From Bacteroidia bacterium (lineage in GTDB: Bacteria; Bacteroidota; Bacteroidia; NS11-12g; UBA9320): DNA of 64,000 bases. Under the pieces are notes generated by a model. The model saw nothing but the letters and a program-made list of their open reading frames with translations, had not been told where the DNA came from and made no database searches. Positions 29,485 through 38,114 of the stretch are shown piece by piece. Position 1 is the stretch's first letter; every line of letters starts with the position of its first letter. Made by a program: the position numbers and the translations under genes. The DNA is taken from positions 1 through 64,000 of the forward strand of contig JAGVMN010000019.1 in the NCBI GenBank assembly GCA_020053795.1. The letters run 5' to 3'.

Positions 29485-30537
29485 TTAATAACTGAGTTCG
29501 CCTCTTAAATCGGTGCATAAAGACTGTACTCTTTTCGCTTTTTTTACATTGGCAAGAACCCACATCATTTTTGTTAAGGCGGCTTCTTTTGTCATATCCG
29601 AACCGCCGATGACACCTGCCTCAAGCAACTTCTTTCCTACCTTGTATTTGTGCATGTTCACTTTGCCTTTTACACACTGACTGATGTTCAGGATCAGCGT
29701 CCCTTTACTTGAGGCCTCTGAAAGTACATCTAAAAATTTCTTATTCATAGGGGCATTGCCCGCTCCAAAACATCTAAGAATAACGCCTTCAACTTCTTTG
29801 TCATCCAACAGACGCCGCAGTGTGCAGGGTTTTAAACCAGGAAATATTGAAATATCCAAAACATTTGTATTCAATTTTTTGGTCAGGCCAAATGGTTTTT
29901 GATCAGAAGCTGGAGCCATAATTAAGTTTTGGTTGAGGTAGATGTGTTCTCCTAACCGACCCAAAGGATGATAATTGGGAGATTCAAATCCGTCAAAATC
30001 ATTGGTGCTTGCTTTTGAAGAACGATTGCCGCGAAGCAAACGATCATGAAAACAGATCATTACCTCTGCAATAACAGGTAGCCCAAAAACACCAGCGGCG
30101 GCAATATGAATGGCGTTGCTAAAATTATTGATCGCATCGGTTCTAGAATGTGAGATGGGTAATTGAGAGCCTGTCAAAACTACAGGTTTGCCAAGATTTT
30201 GAAAAATAAAACTCAAAACACTGGCGGTATAAGCCATCGTATCTGTTCCGTGAATGATAATAAAGCCGTCAAAATCATCATAATTAGCTTCTATTTCTTC
30301 GGCAATCTGAATCCAGTGTTCGGGTGTTATTTGTGAAGAGTCAATGGGTGTTTTAAAAGAATGATAGCTACAAGTAATGCCTTTTTTTGTAAAATAACCG
30401 CCCGATTGTATGGAAGGCATGTATTGAGCTAACTGCTCCCAGGCTTTTGGTTCCAAAGCACTTTTTGGGTCAGAAGGGTTAGAGGGGGCCATCCCGATAG
30501 TACCGCCTGTATAAAGAATAAATATTTTTGCGGACAT
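29485..30537 (-). CDS. ansA: Type I (cytoplasmic) L-asparaginase
   Basis: A 350-residue enzyme that hydrolyses asparagine to aspartate and ammonia. Catalytic motif 1 is YTGGTIGMAPS (nucleophile Thr) and motif 2 is IIHGTDTMAYTASVLSF. Both match the family. It has no signal peptide, so it is the cytoplasmic type. It begins 5 bp after pyrB and is the last gene of the EVE-pyrR-pyrB-ansA unit. Producing aspartate next to aspartate carbamoyltransferase makes metabolic sense: asparagine to aspartate to carbamoyl-aspartate. That link is inference from the operon. Confidence 0.92.
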   Translation of the reverse strand: MSAKIFILYTGGTIGMAPSNPSDPKSALEPKAWEQLAQYMPSIQSGGYFTKKGITCSYHSFKTPIDSSQITPEHWIQIAEEIEANYDDFDGFIIIHGTDTMAYTASVLSFIFQNLGKPVVLTGSQLPISHSRTDAINNFSNAIHIAAAGVFGLPVIAEVMICFHDRLLRGNRSSKASTNDFDGFESPNYHPLGRLGEHIYLNQNLIMAPASDQKPFGLTKKLNTNVLDISIFPGLKPCTLRRLLDDKEVEGVILRCFGAGNAPMNKKFLDVLSEASSKGTLILNISQCVKGKVNMHKYKVGKKLLEAGVIGGSDMTKEAALTKMMWVLANVKKAKRVQSLCTDLRGELSY

Positions 30538-30542
30538 CTTTT

Positions 30543-31472
30543 TCAGGATTCAACCTGTGCTGCCAAAAGATAGAGAACCGCCATCCGAACAGCCACCCCG
30601 TTTTCTACCTGTTCCAAAATGATAGCCTGCCCGCTGTCGGCCACCTCAGAAGTTATTTCCACACCTCTGTTTATGGGCCCGGGATGCATGATGACTATTT
30701 CTTTGCCGATGGCTTTCAACACATCAAGGGTCAACCCGTATTGCATGCTGTATTCCCGAAGGGATGGGAAATATTTGAAATCTTGTCTTTCATGCTGAAT
30801 CCTCAGCATATTGGCCACATCACACCAGGCCAATGCTTTTTTCAGATCGTATTCTACTGTGGCTCCCAGCGTGCTGATGAATTTCGGAATAAGGGTAGGG
30901 GGGCCGCAAACTTTTACTTCTGCTCCCAGTTTCTTGAGGCAAAGAATATTGCTCAGTGCTACTCTGCTGTGCAGAATATCACCTACAATCAATATTTTTT
31001 TTCCCGCCAAACCTCCGAGTTTTTCTCTGATAGAATAGGCATCCAGCAAAGCTTGGGTCGGGTGTTCATGTGTTCCGTCTCCGGCATTAATAATTTGGGA
31101 TTTGACATTTTTTGCAAGGAAAATACAGGCTCCCGGTGCGGGATGTCTCATCACTACCATATCCACTTTCATTGCCAGAATGTTGTTGACCGTGTCAATG
31201 AGTGTTTCACCTTTTGAAACCGAAGAAGAAGAAGCTGAGAAGTTGACAATATCGGCTGAAAGTCTTTTTTCAGCCAGTTCAAAGGAGATTCTTGTTCGGG
31301 TAGAGTTTTCGAAAAAGATATTGGCAATGGTGACATCTCTCAGCGAAGGCACCTTTTTGATAGAGCGATTGATGATTTGTTTGAAATTGTCGCTTGTCTC
31401 AAAAATGAGTTGAATGTCCTGTTCTTTCAGGTCCTTTATGCCAAGCAGGTGTCGGGTACTCAATCCCTCCAT
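30543..31472 (-). CDS. pyrB: Aspartate carbamoyltransferase catalytic subunit
   Basis: A 309-residue enzyme that condenses carbamoyl phosphate and aspartate, the first committed step of pyrimidine synthesis. The carbamoyl-phosphate site is FFENSTRTRISFELA. Other signatures are HPTQALLDAYSIREK, VGDILHSRVALSN and MHPGPINRGVEI. The protein is of normal length. No pyrI regulatory subunit is nearby. It begins 1 bp after pyrR and ends 5 bp before ansA, so it is co-transcribed and probably under PyrR or substrate control. Confidence 0.95.
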   Translation of the reverse strand: MEGLSTRHLLGIKDLKEQDIQLIFETSDNFKQIINRSIKKVPSLRDVTIANIFFENSTRTRISFELAEKRLSADIVNFSASSSSVSKGETLIDTVNNILAMKVDMVVMRHPAPGACIFLAKNVKSQIINAGDGTHEHPTQALLDAYSIREKLGGLAGKKILIVGDILHSRVALSNILCLKKLGAEVKVCGPPTLIPKFISTLGATVEYDLKKALAWCDVANMLRIQHERQDFKYFPSLREYSMQYGLTLDVLKAIGKEIVIMHPGPINRGVEITSEVADSGQAIILEQVENGVAVRMAVLYLLAAQVES

Positions 31473-31473
31473 T

Positions 31474-32016
31474 TCAATTTTTGGTTATGATCCATACTTC
31501 ATCTTTCGCTCCGTTTTCTTTCCAAAGCACTTCCACTTTATCGTGGGCCCGTGTATCTATTTTCTCTCCAACGTAATTCGGTTCTATGGGTAATTCTCTG
31601 TTGTGTACCCGATCAATCAAAACCAGAAGTTCGGTTTTAAGTGGTCTTCCGAAATCGGCCAGAGCGTTTAACGCTGATCTGACCGAACGCCCGGTGTAGA
31701 GCACATCATCAATCAGTATTACCTTTTTGTCTTCTACAATAAAATCGAGTTTGATGCTGTTGGGCACCAAAGGGCTGCTGCCCCGCCTGAAATCGTCGCG
31801 GTAAAATGTGCTGTCCAACTCTCCAAACTTTATGTTTTCATTTCCTGTTATCTCTTTTAATTTTTGATAAAGTCGCCGGGCAACTATAATTCCTCTTGGC
31901 TGAAGGCCAATGATGGCGGTATTTTGAAAATGGCCGTGGTTTTCCGCAATCTCAAGAGCGAGTCTTTGCAGGATGATACTGAGTTTATGGGCGTCGAGTA
32001 TTTGTCTCCGCTGCAT
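31474..32016 (-). CDS. pyrR: PyrR-type uracil phosphoribosyltransferase / regulator
   Basis: A 180-residue type I phosphoribosyltransferase. The PRPP-binding motif is KVILIDDVLYTGRSVRSAL. Other PyrR features are AIIGLQPRGIIVARRL and the C-terminal DTRAHDKVEVLW region. In Firmicutes PyrR binds pyr mRNA and attenuates the operon; Bacteroidota homologues may act as enzyme or regulator. No obvious anti-terminator is visible in the leader, because the operon seems nearly leaderless. The track ORF starts 11 codons upstream inside the EVE gene; ATG 32016, 1 bp after the EVE stop, is preferred. Confidence 0.9.
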   Translation of the reverse strand: MQRRQILDAHKLSIILQRLALEIAENHGHFQNTAIIGLQPRGIIVARRLYQKLKEITGNENIKFGELDSTFYRDDFRRGSSPLVPNSIKLDFIVEDKKVILIDDVLYTGRSVRSALNALADFGRPLKTELLVLIDRVHNRELPIEPNYVGEKIDTRAHDKVEVLWKENGAKDEVWIITKN

Positions 32017-32017
32017 T

Positions 32018-32425
32018 TTATTTTTCAGAGTGCCAAATAATTCGGTCAAACTCTTTTTTAGTTAATGGACTTACTGACAATCGGCCGATTTTTACCAAAG
32101 CAATATTGCTCAGTTCTGCATCGGCTTTGATGGTTTCTAAAGAAACCGGCTTTTTTAGTTTTTTTGCCGGTTTTATATCTACCGCCACCCAACGTGGATC
32201 ATCGGCTGTAGGGTCGGGAAATGCGGTTTTAATAACCTCCGCTATTCCGACTATTTCTTTTCCATCGTTGCTGTGATAAAAGAGGCACCAATCGCCAATG
32301 ACCATAGTATTCAGGTGGATTCGGGCTGCAAAATTTCTAACCCCGTCCCAGGTGGTTTTTCCTTCTCTTTGCAACCTTTCCCAGGAATAGGTTGTGGGTT
32401 CTGATTTGATTACCCAGTAGTTCAT
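32018..32425 (-). CDS. EVE-domain protein
   Basis: A 135-residue single-domain EVE (PUA-like) protein. Signatures are MNYWVIKSEPTTYSWERL, TWDGVRNFAARIHLNTM, WCLFYHSNDGKEIVGIAEV and PRWVAVDIKP. EVE domains bind modified bases in DNA or RNA. The start at the fourth codon of the track ORF (MNYWVIKSEP) is the family start and lies 6 nt after an exact TACATTTG box, so the transcript is probably leaderless. It heads the pyrR-pyrB-ansA operon with 1-bp spacing. Why an EVE protein leads a pyrimidine operon is unclear. Confidence 0.88.
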   Translation of the reverse strand: MNYWVIKSEPTTYSWERLQREGKTTWDGVRNFAARIHLNTMVIGDWCLFYHSNDGKEIVGIAEVIKTAFPDPTADDPRWVAVDIKPAKKLKKPVSLETIKADAELSNIALVKIGRLSVSPLTKKEFDRIIWHSEK

Positions 32426-32431
32426 TGGCAG

Positions 32432-32439
32432 CAAATGTA
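32432..32439 (-). promoter_or_regulatory. -7 box TACATTTG of the EVE-pyrR-pyrB-ansA operon
   Basis: An exact TAnnTTTG box on the minus strand, 6 nt upstream of the EVE ATG; this implies a leaderless operon mRNA. Confidence 0.55.
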
Positions 32440-32583
32440 ATGAAAAAGGGCTTTAATATGGGCAATTTTTCAATTTCAATGTGAATTGAAAAGCTCTTTA
32501 GAACCATGTTTTAACTGCCTGTTAAGGTTAAAGTAAGTTGATTAATGCGAACGAGTCAGATTTCAGGGTATGCTTTCATTTTG

Positions 32584-32591
32584 TATTTTTG
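32584..32591 (+). promoter_or_regulatory. -7 box TATTTTTG before TMTC-like gene
   Basis: An exact TAnnTTTG match 21 nt upstream of the chosen ATG (32613), supporting that start over the earlier in-frame ATG at 32538. Confidence 0.45.
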
Positions 32592-32612
32592 GTGCCGCAT
32601 TTCATCGGCAGT

Positions 32613-34394
32613 ATGAGCAAGAAAAAACAAAAACACCTGCAAAAAGGTCAAAATACAAATAAACCAAAATATGTATCTAAATCTTCTTTTTGGACCATGA
32701 AGCGGCATATTTATGCCATCTTAATCCTTTTGGCCGGCACCTATATTGCTTTCCAGCCTTCGCTTGACAATGGCTATGTGAACTGGGATGACGACCGGAA
32801 TTTTTATGAAAACAAACAGGTAACAGAAATTACGAAAGCCAATTTCTGGGAAAACATGGGATTGATTTTTCAGTCTTCCGTTATCGGTAACTATAACCCA
32901 CTGCCTATTGCCACTTTTGCAATTGAAAAATTGGTCTTTGGGTTGGATAAACCGTATTACTGGCATCTTGACAATCTGATCCTCCATTTGATTTGTGTGG
33001 TGTTGGCTTTCCGCATTGCACTGATGCTGGGCTTGTCGTTGCAGGGAGCATTTTTTGTTGCCATGCTTTTTGGCATACATCCGCTTCGGGTGGAGTCTGT
33101 GGCCTGGTTGACCGAGCGGAAAGACGTGCTTTTCGGGGTTTTTTATCTCGGGGCAATTTTCCTTTATATCAAATATCTTCAGACTGACCAAAACCGAAAA
33201 TATCACTGGTGGATTTTCTTATTGTTTGTTTTGTCTCTGTTCTCAAAAATTCAGGCAGTCACCTTGCCCGTTACTTTTATTTTGATTGACTATTACTTAA
33301 AAGGAAAGCTCAACTGGAAAATCGCACTCAGCAAGTGGCCCTATTTTGTAATCTCCGCCACTTTTGGTATCATTGGTATTTTTGTTCTGAAAGGTCAGGG
33401 ATCACTGGAGGCAAACAATACCTATGAGTGGTTTCAAAGACCTTTTGTTGGTTCTTTTTCCTTTATGGTTTATCTGGTAAAAAGCATTGTGCCATATCGG
33501 ATGGTGCCTTTGTATCCTTATTTGAAAGTGATGTCATGGTATATGTATGTATCAATGTTTATTTTACCTGTTACGGTTTGGTTCATCTGGTTCACCTGGA
33601 AAAGAGATTACAGGAAAGTTCTCTTTGGGTTTATGTTTTTCGTCATTAATATTTTCTTTCTGCTGCAGATTCTTGGAGCGGGTCAAGGTTATCTGGCTGA
33701 CAGGTTTACCTATATCCCGTATTTTGGGCTGTTCTTTATTTATGCTTATTTGCTCGAAAGACTGGTTGAATGGAAACCAATGGCGAGACCGATCGTCTCC
33801 GGAATTGCTGTCCTGTATCTGTTGGGGTTGGGTTATATCACCTATGAACAAACAAAAATATGGAAGGACGGGGCTTCAATGTGGACACATGTGATCAAAT
33901 ATTACAGCAACATAACGACTCCTTTTGGAAACCGGGGCAATTGGTACAGAGACCATGGTCAGCGTGACAGTGCCTTGAAAGATTATAGTGCTTCCATCCG
34001 ACTGAATCCTAAGAATGCCGGGCCTTACAACAGCAGGGCTAAGTTGTATTTTATGAGCAACAATGTGGATACGGCCAGATTAGCTTTAGCCGATTACAAT
34101 AAGGCTATATCATTGAAAACTACCAATTCAGAGTTTTATGCCAATAGGGGGGCGGCTTATGCCAAATTACAAATGCTGGACTCTGCTTTGATCGATCTCA
34201 ATAAGAGCATTGAAATGAACCCCAAATATGCCACAGCCTATCTGAACCGGTTTATAGTTTTGAGAGCTTTGAACCGATTAGAAGAAGCTTACAAAGACAC
34301 GGAGACTTTTTTGACCTTAACTCCTGATCACGCCGGAATGAAAACCGAAAGGGAAAATACGCGGAAACTCATAGAGCAGAAAAAAAAGAAATAG
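32613..34394 (+). CDS. TMTC-like multi-pass membrane protein with C-terminal TPRs
   Basis: A 593-residue protein with about 10-11 membrane helices followed by ~160 residues of tetratricopeptide repeats. The N-terminal lumenal loop FQPSLDNGYVNWDDDRNFYEN contains the acidic pair typical of GT-C glycosyltransferases. The next conserved stretch, GIHPLRVESVAWLTERKDVLFG, is a hallmark of the TMTC/PMT-like family. At least three TPR units are visible (GNRGNWYRDHGQRDSALKDY, YANRGAAYAKLQMLDSALID, YLNRFIVLRALNRLEEAYKD). Eukaryotic TMTCs are O-mannosyltransferases; the bacterial substrate is unknown. The start is set at ATG 32613, 21 nt after an exact -7 box. It converges on the receiver gene with 4 bp between stops. 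Confidence 0.8.
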   Translation: MSKKKQKHLQKGQNTNKPKYVSKSSFWTMKRHIYAILILLAGTYIAFQPSLDNGYVNWDDDRNFYENKQVTEITKANFWENMGLIFQSSVIGNYNPLPIATFAIEKLVFGLDKPYYWHLDNLILHLICVVLAFRIALMLGLSLQGAFFVAMLFGIHPLRVESVAWLTERKDVLFGVFYLGAIFLYIKYLQTDQNRKYHWWIFLLFVLSLFSKIQAVTLPVTFILIDYYLKGKLNWKIALSKWPYFVISATFGIIGIFVLKGQGSLEANNTYEWFQRPFVGSFSFMVYLVKSIVPYRMVPLYPYLKVMSWYMYVSMFILPVTVWFIWFTWKRDYRKVLFGFMFFVINIFFLLQILGAGQGYLADRFTYIPYFGLFFIYAYLLERLVEWKPMARPIVSGIAVLYLLGLGYITYEQTKIWKDGASMWTHVIKYYSNITTPFGNRGNWYRDHGQRDSALKDYSASIRLNPKNAGPYNSRAKLYFMSNNVDTARLALADYNKAISLKTTNSEFYANRGAAYAKLQMLDSALIDLNKSIEMNPKYATAYLNRFIVLRALNRLEEAYKDTETFLTLTPDHAGMKTERENTRKLIEQKKKK

Positions 34395-34398
34395 GATT

Positions 34399-34767
34399 TT
34401 ACTTTATTTGAAACTCTTCTTTGAGTTTTTTGGCCATGTCAACTGTCAATGGCTTGCTGATGAAACGACTTACGCTGTTATATTCTTCCGACTTTTCAAA
34501 ATCGTTTCGGCTGATGGATGAGGTGAGAATGCAAACAGGGAAAATAGGATGAGTAGGTTCGTACTGATCGAGAAAATCCCAGCCATTCATCCCCGGCATG
34601 TTGAGGTCTAACAACACCAGGTTTATAACCTCCTCTGTGTTCTGTATAAAGGATAAAGCCGCTTCCGCATCTTCAAAAATCTTAATCTCAGACAGAATTC
34701 CTGCTATTTGAAGAATTCTTTCGTTCAAGTGATTTTGAATACTGTCATCATCCACCAATATAATCAT
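34399..34767 (-). CDS. Stand-alone response regulator receiver protein
   Basis: A 122-residue CheY-like single receiver domain. The acidic pocket is ILVDDDS, the phosphoacceptor Asp lies in VLLDLNMPGMNGWDF, the switch Ser/Thr is in CILTSSIS and the conserved Lys is in FISKPLTV. There is no output domain and no histidine kinase nearby, so it probably takes part in a phosphorelay or protein-protein signalling encoded elsewhere. Length is complete. It converges on the TMTC-like gene. The 360 bp upstream, up to the prenyltransferase gene at 35131, contains no ORF or motif that I can recognise. Confidence 0.92.
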   Translation of the reverse strand: MIILVDDDSIQNHLNERILQIAGILSEIKIFEDAEAALSFIQNTEEVINLVLLDLNMPGMNGWDFLDQYEPTHPIFPVCILTSSISRNDFEKSEEYNSVSRFISKPLTVDMAKKLKEEFQIK

Positions 34768-35130
34768 CTTTTTTCTTTTTCGGTTCTTGCTTCCAAGGTT
34801 TCTTTAAGCGGAGATAAATGCCTTATTAATTTTGAGGCCACCTATCAGATATTGAAATAAAACCCGCTCAAAGGTCTGAATTCCTTATAATGAATTGGCA
34901 ACATTCTATTCACATTCACTATTTTCTTCTTGAATATTTGACACTTATATGGCTATATAGGAAAGCTGACACGCTATTGTGGACTGATTTTGTTTAATTA
35001 ACCTGTAAACTCTTTAGATATCTGATTGCTTTAATAATATATTACTTTGAAAAGGAACCTTTTGTTTGAAATAAAAAATAAACTTGACGCTTCTTCCGCC
35101 ACTATTGAAGCATTCGAACTGATGTAAACC

Positions 35131-36015
35131 TTACAAAAACACAATCCCGATAATTCCGGCCACAATCAACAACTTCAATCTGAGATTCACTTTGGAGAAA
35201 GACGACGGCTGTTGCAGTTTCCTCAATATGTAAACGGAGTGTAAGGTAAGCAAGCCTGCCATGCAAATCAGCATTCTGAACCAGAAATGGTGAACAAAGA
35301 TATAGACCCCGAACAGTGGGATCATCGAAATGATGCCAATAGATATAAGCATGTTTCGGGTTCTTTTGATGCCCAATTGAAGCGGAATGGTGTCATATCC
35401 AAACATGGCATCGCCTTTTATAGACTCAATTCCTTTGACCAATTCACGACTGAAAATAAGGGTTAACATCCAGGCTCCGTAAATAAAATAATGCGATTGG
35501 AAAAGATGGTAATAGAGACCGATACTGAAGAAAGAAGCCACATTCAGAATCGAAGCACTGAGTTCTCCAATAACCGCAATCTTTTGAAGTTTATGAGAAT
35601 AGAACCACAAGGCAAAAGCAAAAAAAGAAAAGAATATGAGAATATGAAAACTGGCCAGAAAAGCCAGCATCAACCCTATCACATTGAACAAGATATAGGT
35701 ATTCAAGCAAAAGGTCTTACTTATCAAGCGATCCAGAATAGTTTTGTCCGGTCGGTTCACTAAATCTTTCTCCAGATCGTAAAAACTGTTGATAATATAT
35801 CCACCGGCAATAATAAATGCGGTTGAAAACACAATCAGGTGAAGATCAGAATTGCTCAGCGTTGACCAAATAGAAACGTCCCTGTTCAGGGTTACCAAAG
35901 CGGCCACGTATTGGGCTAATGCTGTCAACAGAATATTCTGCCATCTGACCAAAGACAGCAACGCAAGAAGTTTGATGATGAGAACGCGGTATTGGCGTCG
36001 GGTGGCCAGAACCAT
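35131..36015 (-). CDS. UbiA-type prenyltransferase (GGGP-prenyltransferase-like)
   Basis: A 294-residue inner-membrane prenyltransferase with about nine hydrophobic helices. The first Asp-rich motif is NSFYDLEKDLVNRPDKT (N/D-x-x-D-x-x-x-D type); the second lies around ELVKGIESIKGDAMFGYDTIPLQLG. This pattern is close to digeranylgeranylglyceryl-phosphate-synthase-like UbiA proteins found in Bacteroidota. It starts 6 bp after mevalonate kinase, which places it in isoprenoid metabolism. The acceptor (glycerol phosphate, a quinone head group or another) cannot be decided from sequence. Confidence 0.82.
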   Translation of the reverse strand: MVLATRRQYRVLIIKLLALLSLVRWQNILLTALAQYVAALVTLNRDVSIWSTLSNSDLHLIVFSTAFIIAGGYIINSFYDLEKDLVNRPDKTILDRLISKTFCLNTYILFNVIGLMLAFLASFHILIFFSFFAFALWFYSHKLQKIAVIGELSASILNVASFFSIGLYYHLFQSHYFIYGAWMLTLIFSRELVKGIESIKGDAMFGYDTIPLQLGIKRTRNMLISIGIISMIPLFGVYIFVHHFWFRMLICMAGLLTLHSVYILRKLQQPSSFSKVNLRLKLLIVAGIIGIVFL

Positions 36016-36021
36016 TATTTA

Positions 36022-36963
36022 TTAAAACGTGTATATAACCTCCAGATCATGACCCTGAAGCAGTTTTCGTGCTTTGTTCATGTCAGGCGTAAAACCCAAA
36101 ATGAAACCCCCACCGCCACTGCCGCAAAGTTTCAGATAATAGGCCTGAGTATCAAGCCCCTGTTGCCATGCTTTTACCAAACTGCCCGGAATCATCGGAG
36201 CGAAATTTTCTAACAACAGTCGGCTTAACTTGGCCATACTGCCGAAGAGCGGTTTGAAGTCCCCTTTCAGGAAAGCATTGATGCAATCGTCATTGTATTT
36301 TTTAAACTGCTCTTTCATTATTTTTCTGAAACCTTCCTGTTTCAACTTTTCGAGAAAGAGGTGTACCAATGGCTGCGTCTCTCTCGACATGCCGGTATTC
36401 AGTAAAAAAATGGCACCATTCCCGCTGGCATTGAAACTGGGCAAACCGATGGTATCGAGGTCGTTTTTTGATTTAATCAGAATTGGAATGTTCAGATAAC
36501 ATATCAGTGGGTCAAGACCCGAGCTTTTTCCATGGAAGTAGGATTCCAGCAAGCCGAAAATGTTCTTCAGTTCTAATATATCTATTTTGTCAATGCTTTC
36601 CGAGTCAATTTTATCTATAGCATATTTGCCGTAAATGGCAGCTACTAAGGCTCCTGAACTGCCGATACCAAAACCCTGCGGAATGCTGCTATCAAATGAC
36701 ATTCCTTTTTCTATATCAATGATAAAGGCCTCCAGATCCATCTCGAAGGGCAGTTCTCCAGCCATGTAAAGAGCCTGCAAGTGGCTCAAATATTTTCTTA
36801 GAACCTTATTAGAGTTAAGGTCGGTATCTACCGGGCTTACAGGAAAATGAAAACGGCCATTGTAATTATTATAGGGAACAGATAACCCCATAGAATCCTC
36901 GATGATACCATATTCGCCAAACAAAAGAATTTTTGCGTAGTATAATGATTCTTTAAGCTTCAA
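36022..36963 (-). CDS. Mevalonate kinase
   Basis: A 313-residue GHMP kinase that phosphorylates mevalonate in isopentenyl-diphosphate synthesis. Motif 1 is AKILLFGEYGIIEDSMGLSV, the ATP loop is GFGIGSSGALVAAIYG, a substrate-side KSSGLDPL segment follows, and motif 3 is LCGSGGGGFILG. The start is TTG (36963). An exact TAGCTTTG box lies 31 nt upstream. It forms a tight operon with the UbiA-type gene. The neighbouring diphosphomevalonate decarboxylase and GYDIA kinase on the same strand make this an isoprenoid locus. Confidence 0.88.
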   Translation of the reverse strand: MKLKESLYYAKILLFGEYGIIEDSMGLSVPYNNYNGRFHFPVSPVDTDLNSNKVLRKYLSHLQALYMAGELPFEMDLEAFIIDIEKGMSFDSSIPQGFGIGSSGALVAAIYGKYAIDKIDSESIDKIDILELKNIFGLLESYFHGKSSGLDPLICYLNIPILIKSKNDLDTIGLPSFNASGNGAIFLLNTGMSRETQPLVHLFLEKLKQEGFRKIMKEQFKKYNDDCINAFLKGDFKPLFGSMAKLSRLLLENFAPMIPGSLVKAWQQGLDTQAYYLKLCGSGGGGFILGFTPDMNKARKLLQGHDLEVIYTF

Positions 36964-36993
36964 TGATTTCTTCTTTTTTTAAGATATAGCAGG

Positions 36994-37001
36994 CAAAGCT
37001 A
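36994..37001 (-). promoter_or_regulatory. -7 box TAGCTTTG before mevalonate kinase
   Basis: An exact TAnnTTTG match on the minus strand, 30 nt upstream of the TTG start. The same octamer precedes the GYDIA kinase gene. Confidence 0.45.
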
Positions 37002-37134
37002 TGGTTATATATTGATTTTAACAACACTATTTATACCCTATCTGTCTGAAAGAGTATTGATCAATGAAAGTTTGTCACATGCCACCTATATTTTTGAATT
37101 GATCGGGAAAAAAGAGTTAAAATTGAGCCGTGAA

Positions 37135-37292
37135 TAAGTTGATGAGTTGAGAAATGTTTGATGGATTGACTAAAAGGTTGATAGGTTGAGAAAAGGTTGA
37201 TCTTGGCCCTATTTGTATTTGCAAAACCCATCAACTCATGAAACACCATCCCATCTACTCTTCAACCCATCAACCTGTAAACTTATCAACCG
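37135..37292. repeat. GTTGATGAGTTGA-type repeats in inverted arrangement
   Basis: The spacer upstream of the SDR gene carries several related short units: GTTGATGAGTTGAG, GTTTGATGGATTGA, GGTTGATAGGTTGAG and AAGGTTGAT in the left half, then CCATCAACTCATGA, TTCAACCCATCAACC and TTATCAACC in the right half as their complements. The region thus has an overall imperfect inverted repeat. The remainder of the 300-bp gap shows nothing else. Confidence 0.55.
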
Positions 37293-37305
37293 CAAAAAAC
37301 AATTC

Positions 37306-38106
37306 GTGCAGGATATAAGAAACAAAGTTGTTGTTATCACAGGTTCATCACAGGGCATTGGCCTTCAAACAGCCTTGAAGTTTGGAAGAGAAGGTGCCAG
37401 ACTGGTTTTGAACGGGAGGAATGAAGAAAAACTTCTGAAAGCATCAAATTATTTTATTGAAGAAGAACTTGATGTTTTAACTGTATGTGCTGATGTTTCG
37501 ACCGATATAGGAAGGAAATTATTAATTTCTGAAACTATAAGGCATTATGGGCAATTGGATGTCTTAATAAACAATGCATCATTGTTCATGAAGTTTAGCA
37601 TTAGTGAATCGACAGATGAGGCCCTTCAGAAAATTTTAGATACGAATTTTGCCGCCCCAATCATGTTAACCAGAGAAGCATTGCCTTATCTCACAAAACA
37701 GAAAGGGTGTGTAATTATGATCTCAAGCATTGCTTCTTTTATGGGTGTGCCCCGCCACTCGGCTTATAGTGCAGCTAAAATGGGATTAACCGCTTTTAGC
37801 CAGGCACTTAGGATAGAATTGAAACCCGAAGAGGTACATGTTGGGATTGTTTACCTTGGATTTATAAAGAATGACCCTGCTAAAACAGAATTGGACGGGA
37901 ATGGCAATGGTATAAAAATGAGTTCAAGACCAACATGGTTGCAAACGAAACAAGAAACCGCTGCTAATATGATTTATAAGATGGTGATAAATCGTCAAAT
38001 CAGGAAAAAGATGGGAATTATCGGAATTGTTACTGAACCGTTTATTCTGTTTTTTCCAGGACTAACAGATTTTTTTCTAACAAGAGCTTTCAAAAAGAAT
38101 ATTTAA
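37306..38106 (+). CDS. Short-chain dehydrogenase/reductase
   Basis: A 266-residue classical SDR. The cofactor motif is VVITGSSQGIGLQTALKFG (TGxxxGxG), with NGRN after beta-2 suggesting NADP preference, the NNAS motif, catalytic Ser in MISSIASFMG and YSAAK for the Tyr/Lys pair. The track ORF starts 31 codons upstream, inside the repeat-rich spacer; GTG 37306 (VQDIRNKVVVITG) is the natural start. The C-terminus ends in a hydrophobic stretch (GIVTEPFILFFPGLTDFFL), possibly membrane-associating. It lies within the mevalonate locus but on the opposite strand. The substrate is unknown. It converges on the decarboxylase gene with 8 bp between stops. Confidence 0.85.
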   Translation: MQDIRNKVVVITGSSQGIGLQTALKFGREGARLVLNGRNEEKLLKASNYFIEEELDVLTVCADVSTDIGRKLLISETIRHYGQLDVLINNASLFMKFSISESTDEALQKILDTNFAAPIMLTREALPYLTKQKGCVIMISSIASFMGVPRHSAYSAAKMGLTAFSQALRIELKPEEVHVGIVYLGFIKNDPAKTELDGNGNGIKMSSRPTWLQTKQETAANMIYKMVINRQIRKKMGIIGIVTEPFILFFPGLTDFFLTRAFKKNI

Positions 38107-38114
38107 GCCTTTTT

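Noticed and set aside
37021-37134. Possible RNA gene between mevalonate kinase and the SDR gene
   Set aside because: No stable fold or conserved RNA motif could be recognised; the region is better described by its short repeats.
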